Part shown: piece after piece, positions 59,648-64,000 of the stretch | Layout of the letters: every line of letters begins with the position of its first letter | Numbering within the stretch: the stretch's first letter is position 1 | Assembly: GCF_905475465.1 (NCBI RefSeq) | Contig: NC_062242.1 | Span: 5,235,501 to 5,299,500 of the forward strand | Direction: 5' to 3' | DNA: 64,000 nt | DNA from: Pieris napi | Taxonomy: Eukaryota; Arthropoda; Insecta; Lepidoptera; Pieridae | Made by a program: the position numbers and the translations under genes | The notes under the pieces: model-generated | Database searches by the model: none | What the model saw: the letters and a program-made list of their open reading frames with translations, nothing else | What the model was told of the DNA's origin: nothing

Positions 59648-61750
59648 AAACGATTAGGTATATTGAGTAGGAAAAGTACTCGTAATACTGGTTACCTTTA
59701 AACTGCGAATATGATACAAACATAAACTTATTGGTTAGATGTGAATGTAAAGCAATTTAAATGAACTGGATTTTAAAATATACTGTTTATCCTTGATAGT
59801 TTTGGTATTATTTCATCGCAACTTTTATTTCCCCTATACCACATATAACCCTATGCATTAGTCGTATATGTAACAGTATCTTTTTATAGGTAATCATCGT
59901 TTGTAACTTAAAGTTGTCTTGTCTCAAATGTAGGTGAAGAGTAAAATCATTATTACCTAAAAAACCTAGATACGAAAAGCTTGCTTAGGAGTTACTCAAC
60001 TTACAAGTATGCAAAGTTTTTAACTGAAAGTAGGTAGTTACGCAAATAACGCACAAAAAATAATCAATGATCTCTGTGAATGATTTTATTTTAATAAAAA
60101 AGATTACGACACCTAGTATATCCATAATCCAAGGTTATGGTGACCACGATTCCTCTATCATTAGTATGCGCATGATGCGAGGCTATATTGCATTTATAAC
60201 TTATGGTGTCTAATCAGCCTTCGTAATATCGAATATGTAGAACCTAGTACTGAGATTACTTAATATTTAGGTCGGTTATAAGCAGTTATTAAAAAATGTT
60301 AGCATGTGTATGTAGAAACCTTAATATTGAATCTTAACCAAGTAGGTTGATTTTAAGCTATAATGGGGTTTGATAAAAAATCAATTAATACAAAGAAGAA
60401 TGAGTAAGCGACTTTATTCTTTAATTGCTTGTTATATATACTATGGTACACAACGTAGGTACATGAATATTCTATTATTGCAACTTTACAAAAAGCTACT
60501 AAAAGTTAAAGATTTTAGCTAGTAATATAGTAATAGTAGTAATACTGTGAAGTTAAACAAGTAGGTTTACTATTTGTTCTGAGCTCAGGCTGGTGTGTAT
60601 GCGTAATTTAATATTTATAGTGTAGAACCTCAATTTGCAGGAGAAATTCAGATACATTTCAAGTATTATCCATAGATCAACAGTCCAGATCAGTTATTGG
60701 CTCTTCATAATGTAAAAAATATACCTACTATTTAACTCCATTGCACTATTGCTTATTATTATATGAGTCAATCTTATACCAGATTTATATGATTACTAGA
60801 ATTCTGAACAAAATTATATTAAAATATTTATTAGATATCTAGTAATATAACTGCGTTCCTAATCTGTTATATTTAATGACTAAACATTGCGAATCTACAA
60901 AACTCCCCTCGTTTTGATTGTTGCGATCAAACATATTATTGTTAATAAATAACAACATTTATGTAACGAGTTAAATTTAGATACATAGTAGAAATGTAGA
61001 ACTGTCACAATGAACTCTACTGAAACTTGAAAGTTTTATTGAAATGTTTTGAGACCATAAAAATAGTGCATACAGATTTCTGGGTTACGACTAAAATACA
61101 GAAATGGTATAATTTAGTACCTATGCTTACATGTCCTTACATAAATAAAAATAATTATTTTTACTGCTTAATGATGTATATATCTACTTCTTACCTACGT
61201 TTAGTAAATAAAAGTTACAAATTCTCTACAGCAACTTAAATTACAAAAAATATGCACAATATTCGACGAACCGCAACTTTCGGAACACAAGTTTTTGAAA
61301 TCACTAAGCACTACACTTTTTATTCATGTCCACTGCATTTTTTTAAAATTCCTTATCCATGTATAGGGTAAAGGCAAAAACTGTCCATTCCCTAGGGATT
61401 AATTTCCTGAAAACGATAATATCCACGAATCAGAAAAACACTTGCTTTTAGCGACCGAACCTCAAACCAAAATAAATAGATTTTTAATATACAGTTGGTG
61501 CATGTGCGTTAAAAATTTGTTCCCATTTTTAAATTACTGATATAATACCGAATGGTATCAATGTGAAAATAGGAGCTATTGTTTGTTAGACTTGCTTTCG
61601 TGTTAAGGTAGTTTAATTTTGTTAAATTATAAAAATATGCCATGACCTTGAAAAAAACTATTTGTTTCGTTCTGAGTTTCACGGCGTAAAATGCAAGGAT
61701 TGTATTTGACACATATGGGGTAGATTGTGCTGTATTTTTATCACTTCACT
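59648..61750. other. Intergenic
   Basis: Contains 3' UTR of the small protein and, at the right, the 3' UTR of the homeobox gene (minus). No other gene is supported. Confidence 0.4.
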
Positions 61751-61960
61751 TTAGGCGACCTCCAGGTCAGAGTCCTCAGATTCATCGGTATAAGATCTAG
61801 GCGTAGGTGGCGCGGGCGGCGGCCGTAGCGGCGACGAGATGTGTGCCCTTTGCTGAGCCAATGCACGGCCGCACTCCCGCTCTTCTTGTAACTTACGAAG
61901 TCTTTCTTGTTCTTCTCGCTTTTGTTTTCGCCATTTAGCACGACGGTTTTTAAACCATAC
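61751..61960 (-). CDS. Gsc: Homeobox gene last exon, probably Goosecoid (partial)
   Basis: The last exon, entered by acceptor TTGTTTCAG, encodes 69 residues and a stop. It starts in homeodomain helix 3 (VWFKNRRAKWRKQKREEQER), continues RLRKLQEE, and ends after a Pro-rich stretch with SEDSDLEVA. The intron before VWF is the conserved position 46/47 intron of paired-class homeoboxes. The segment after the homeodomain and the C-terminal DLEVA agree with my memory of insect Goosecoid, a homeodomain transcription repressor acting in foregut and head patterning. The first part of the homeodomain is not in the window, so the Lys at position 50 that defines Gsc binding is the K in WFKNRR. Other paired-class genes remain possible. 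Confidence 0.75.
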   Translation of the reverse strand, partial: VWFKNRRAKWRKQKREEQERLRKLQEERECGRALAQQRAHISSPLRPPPAPPTPRSYTDESEDSDLEVA

Positions 61961-62090
61961 CTGAAACAATTATATTAGTTAGTAAAAATAAAATTATATA
62001 AGTTTACTTTAGAAAATTTACTTATGCTCTCGTGTCTATGCAAAACACATTAACTTAGTTAAGTGTGATTTATATTAAAAATATTAACTC

Positions 62091-62860
62091 AAACTCAAAA
62101 TATCTTTATTCAAGTGGGTAACCAAGCACACTTTTGAATTGACAAGTTAAATTAATTGTAAATTTACATTTACTACCAGATCGCAAGTCAAGGGCGTAGA
62201 GAACTGGCAAGAAACTTTCTGCCACTCTTTTTAATCGCCAAGTATTGTCATACAAATAGTTTGAACTGGAGCAAATCAATCCCAAGGATTAGGATAATTT
62301 AAGTATTCCTCAAATTTATAAAACGCTTTATTGATTAATTTCCGTTTAACGAGTGCTTTGAATTTATTTAGTGATAATTCTCTAATTTCGCTTGGGAGTT
62401 TGTTGTAAAAACGAATACAATTTCCATATAAGGAGTGGTTTATCTTTTGGAGCCTGGTTGGTCGTACACTCAAATTAGTTCTATTTCGCGTATTATACTG
62501 GTGAAAGTCACCATTTGTTTTAAAATCGTTTATATTTTTTTGGACATACAACAAGGCTTCAAGAATATATTGACCCGATAGTGTCATAATATTTAATTCC
62601 TTAAACTTATTCCGTACCGACTCCCTCGGAGAAACACAACAAATACCCCGAACAGCTCGCTTCTGCAGCACAAATATGGATTGAACCTCTATAGCAGCAC
62701 CCCACAGTAGAATACCGTACGACATAACGCTGTAAAAGTAGCTATGATACACAATTTTAGCCGTGTCCTTATCAGTAAACTGTCGGATTTTCTTTACTGC
62801 ATATGCTGCAGAGCTCAGCCTATTTGAAAGAGTCTCTATGTGTGGGCCCCACTGGAGTTA
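62091..62860 (-). mobile_element. LINE 3' end (jockey/CR1-like), copy 2
   Basis: A minus-strand frame is open from about 62860 to the stop at 62276. It contains KKIRQFTDKDTAKIVYHSYF, SVMSYGILLWGAAIE, LQKRAVRGICCVSPRESVR and ends YPNPWD, the C-terminal end of a non-LTR reverse transcriptase. The 3' UTR runs to about 62091 and matches the 1143-1716 copy. It is 5'-truncated but the remaining frame is uninterrupted, so this is a young copy. It lies just upstream of the homeobox last exon, in the same orientation. Confidence 0.85.
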
Positions 62861-62865
62861 TGGAT

Positions 62866-63735
62866 TACTAGGTACCTCTACTTGTAAACCCTGAAGATTT
62901 CGATAATTTTACATGAAAAAAAAATAGAAACAGCAAAAATTTTGTATTATATAGGTTTTATATTATGATCCTTGTTTTTATAGAATACCTACCTATTTCT
63001 ATAAAATATAATTTCTTAATTTAAAATGTCTTGTTAGACCGGTTTCTATCAGCTCTTTAGATCTATTGGGCTTTCATTACTCAGGTGTTCCAACATAAAT
63101 TTGTTCGAGTGTAAAATTGTATGCATATTTCAAAAGATATCGCCTAATATCTGTGTCGAGAAGACTCAATACTATTTTATTGTGCACAACAGTCAATCAA
63201 TACATTTTATTTATCGTTATCCGCAATGAATGGACCGAATTTTGTAAGTATTTGACAAGCTACTGAACTGGTAATATGTATCGTGAATAGACTCTCTTTT
63301 GTTGTATTCATCAATGAGGTTTCCTGGGATGCGTGTTGCTACTTCCACTCGACTTAGCGTGTACAAGTGTAGAAAACTGCGTGTGGTCCGCGTTTACATT
63401 TCAATCTGCCATCACAACATTATGGATGGGATATTTTTATGCAATAAAAAAAAGATATAAATACGTTTTCATTACCGAGTTAACATGTAATATTATTTAA
63501 TGTCTATTAGGAAATAAGTCATAAATTTAAACATACTTCTTACTACTCTAGTTTAAAATAATATCACACAACTAAAAAATGTAGTAGTTTAAAATCAGTG
63601 TGCATAGTAATGATTTAAATTAGTTAATGCAAGAATATAGGACTGCCAGTTTCTTTAATTTCTATAAAGCTTTCAGCTCAAATATAGAAAAGTTTTATTC
63701 TCAATTGTCAAACAACTATATTACTTTATTCATCT
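62866..63735. other. Likely intron or intergenic
   Basis: AT-rich with no exon or repeat recognised. Confidence 0.35.
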
Positions 63736-63960
63736 TTATACAATGGAGATTATAGTCTTCTGCGAGGCGTCGAAAACGCACAATTCATCAACGATGCCTC
63801 CATTGTTCAAGTTAATTGCATTACAAGTGTCGGCCGGTAGCTCTACAAAAGCCCTATTAACTTTCGGTAACGAGTGACGGGCTTTTCGCACATCGAATGC
63901 CGCATTGTTGGCCATTCGAGCGGCAAATATGGCCGCTGCCACCGGCAGACCTAAGGGCGT
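63736..63960 (-). CDS. Candidate 3' terminal exon of unrecognised gene (partial)
   Basis: A minus-strand frame of 74 codons follows an acceptor-like GATATGATCGTAG. It reads TPLGLPVAAAIFAARMANNA, has a charged centre (RKARHSLPKVNR) and ends with TAA. AATAAA follows the stop within about 10 nt (minus strand, about 63727-63732). The GC content is well above the flanks. I do not recognise the protein. It could be the end of a gene outside the window, an alternative last exon of the homeobox gene on the same strand, or a transposon gene end. Confidence 0.4.
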   Translation of the reverse strand, partial: TPLGLPVAAAIFAARMANNAAFDVRKARHSLPKVNRAFVELPADTCNAINLNNGGIVDELCVFDASQKTIISIV

Positions 63961-64000
63961 CTACGATCATATCTCCATTTCCACTCTGCATTGTCCTCTC

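Overview
This is an AT-rich eukaryotic (insect) window, almost certainly from a butterfly or moth. The genes are split by GT-AG introns, and their protein products are animal and insect families. The spaces between and inside genes are packed with small DNA transposons (MITEs), LINE tails and tRNA-derived SINEs of kinds common in Lepidoptera. There are no operons, CRISPR arrays or bacterial signals.

Layout. 1-10.1 kb: no supported gene; LINE and SINE relics, two MITE-like elements and three hairpins. 10.16-15.06 kb (+): six-exon acyl-CoA desaturase-like gene whose third histidine box and fourth metal-ligand motif are broken. 16.08-17.68 kb: a 1.6-kb element with terminal inverted repeats. 18.24-26.89 kb (-): ten-exon ionotropic receptor (IR75-like), with a TE-rich last intron. 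28.39-29.27 kb (-): three-exon unknown, charged, probably nuclear protein. 30.12-35.51 kb (+): ten-exon TRIM9 E3 ligase with a 27-nt frame-neutral microexon. 36-45 kb: gene-poor, with a mariner relic, two MITEs and an inverted copy of the 1.6-kb element. 45.12-48.2 kb (-): Me31B/DDX6 RNA helicase. 48.8-50.5 kb: two transposable elements, one carrying an intact intron-containing 74-aa helix-turn-helix gene. 50.7-54.7 kb (+): WBP4-like spliceosomal protein whose start codon may be split by an intron, with a ~0.9-kb foldback in intron 3. 55-58 kb: repeats. 58.4-59.65 kb (+): small secreted Tyr/Ala-rich protein with TATA and initiator. 61.75-61.96 kb (-): last exon of a paired-class homeobox gene, best match Goosecoid. 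63.74-63.96 kb (-): candidate 3' terminal exon of an unrecognised gene.

The genes do not form one pathway. Two act in mRNA metabolism (Me31B, WBP4) and sit head to head. TRIM9 and the unknown nuclear protein are also head to head. The most notable points are the desaturase pseudoenzyme, the transposon-borne HTH mini-gene, the TRIM9 microexon, the possible split start codon of WBP4, and the inverted 1.6-kb repeat pair flanking ~24 kb. All exon boundaries were read by eye from splice consensus, frame and family knowledge; no alignment or transcript data were used.
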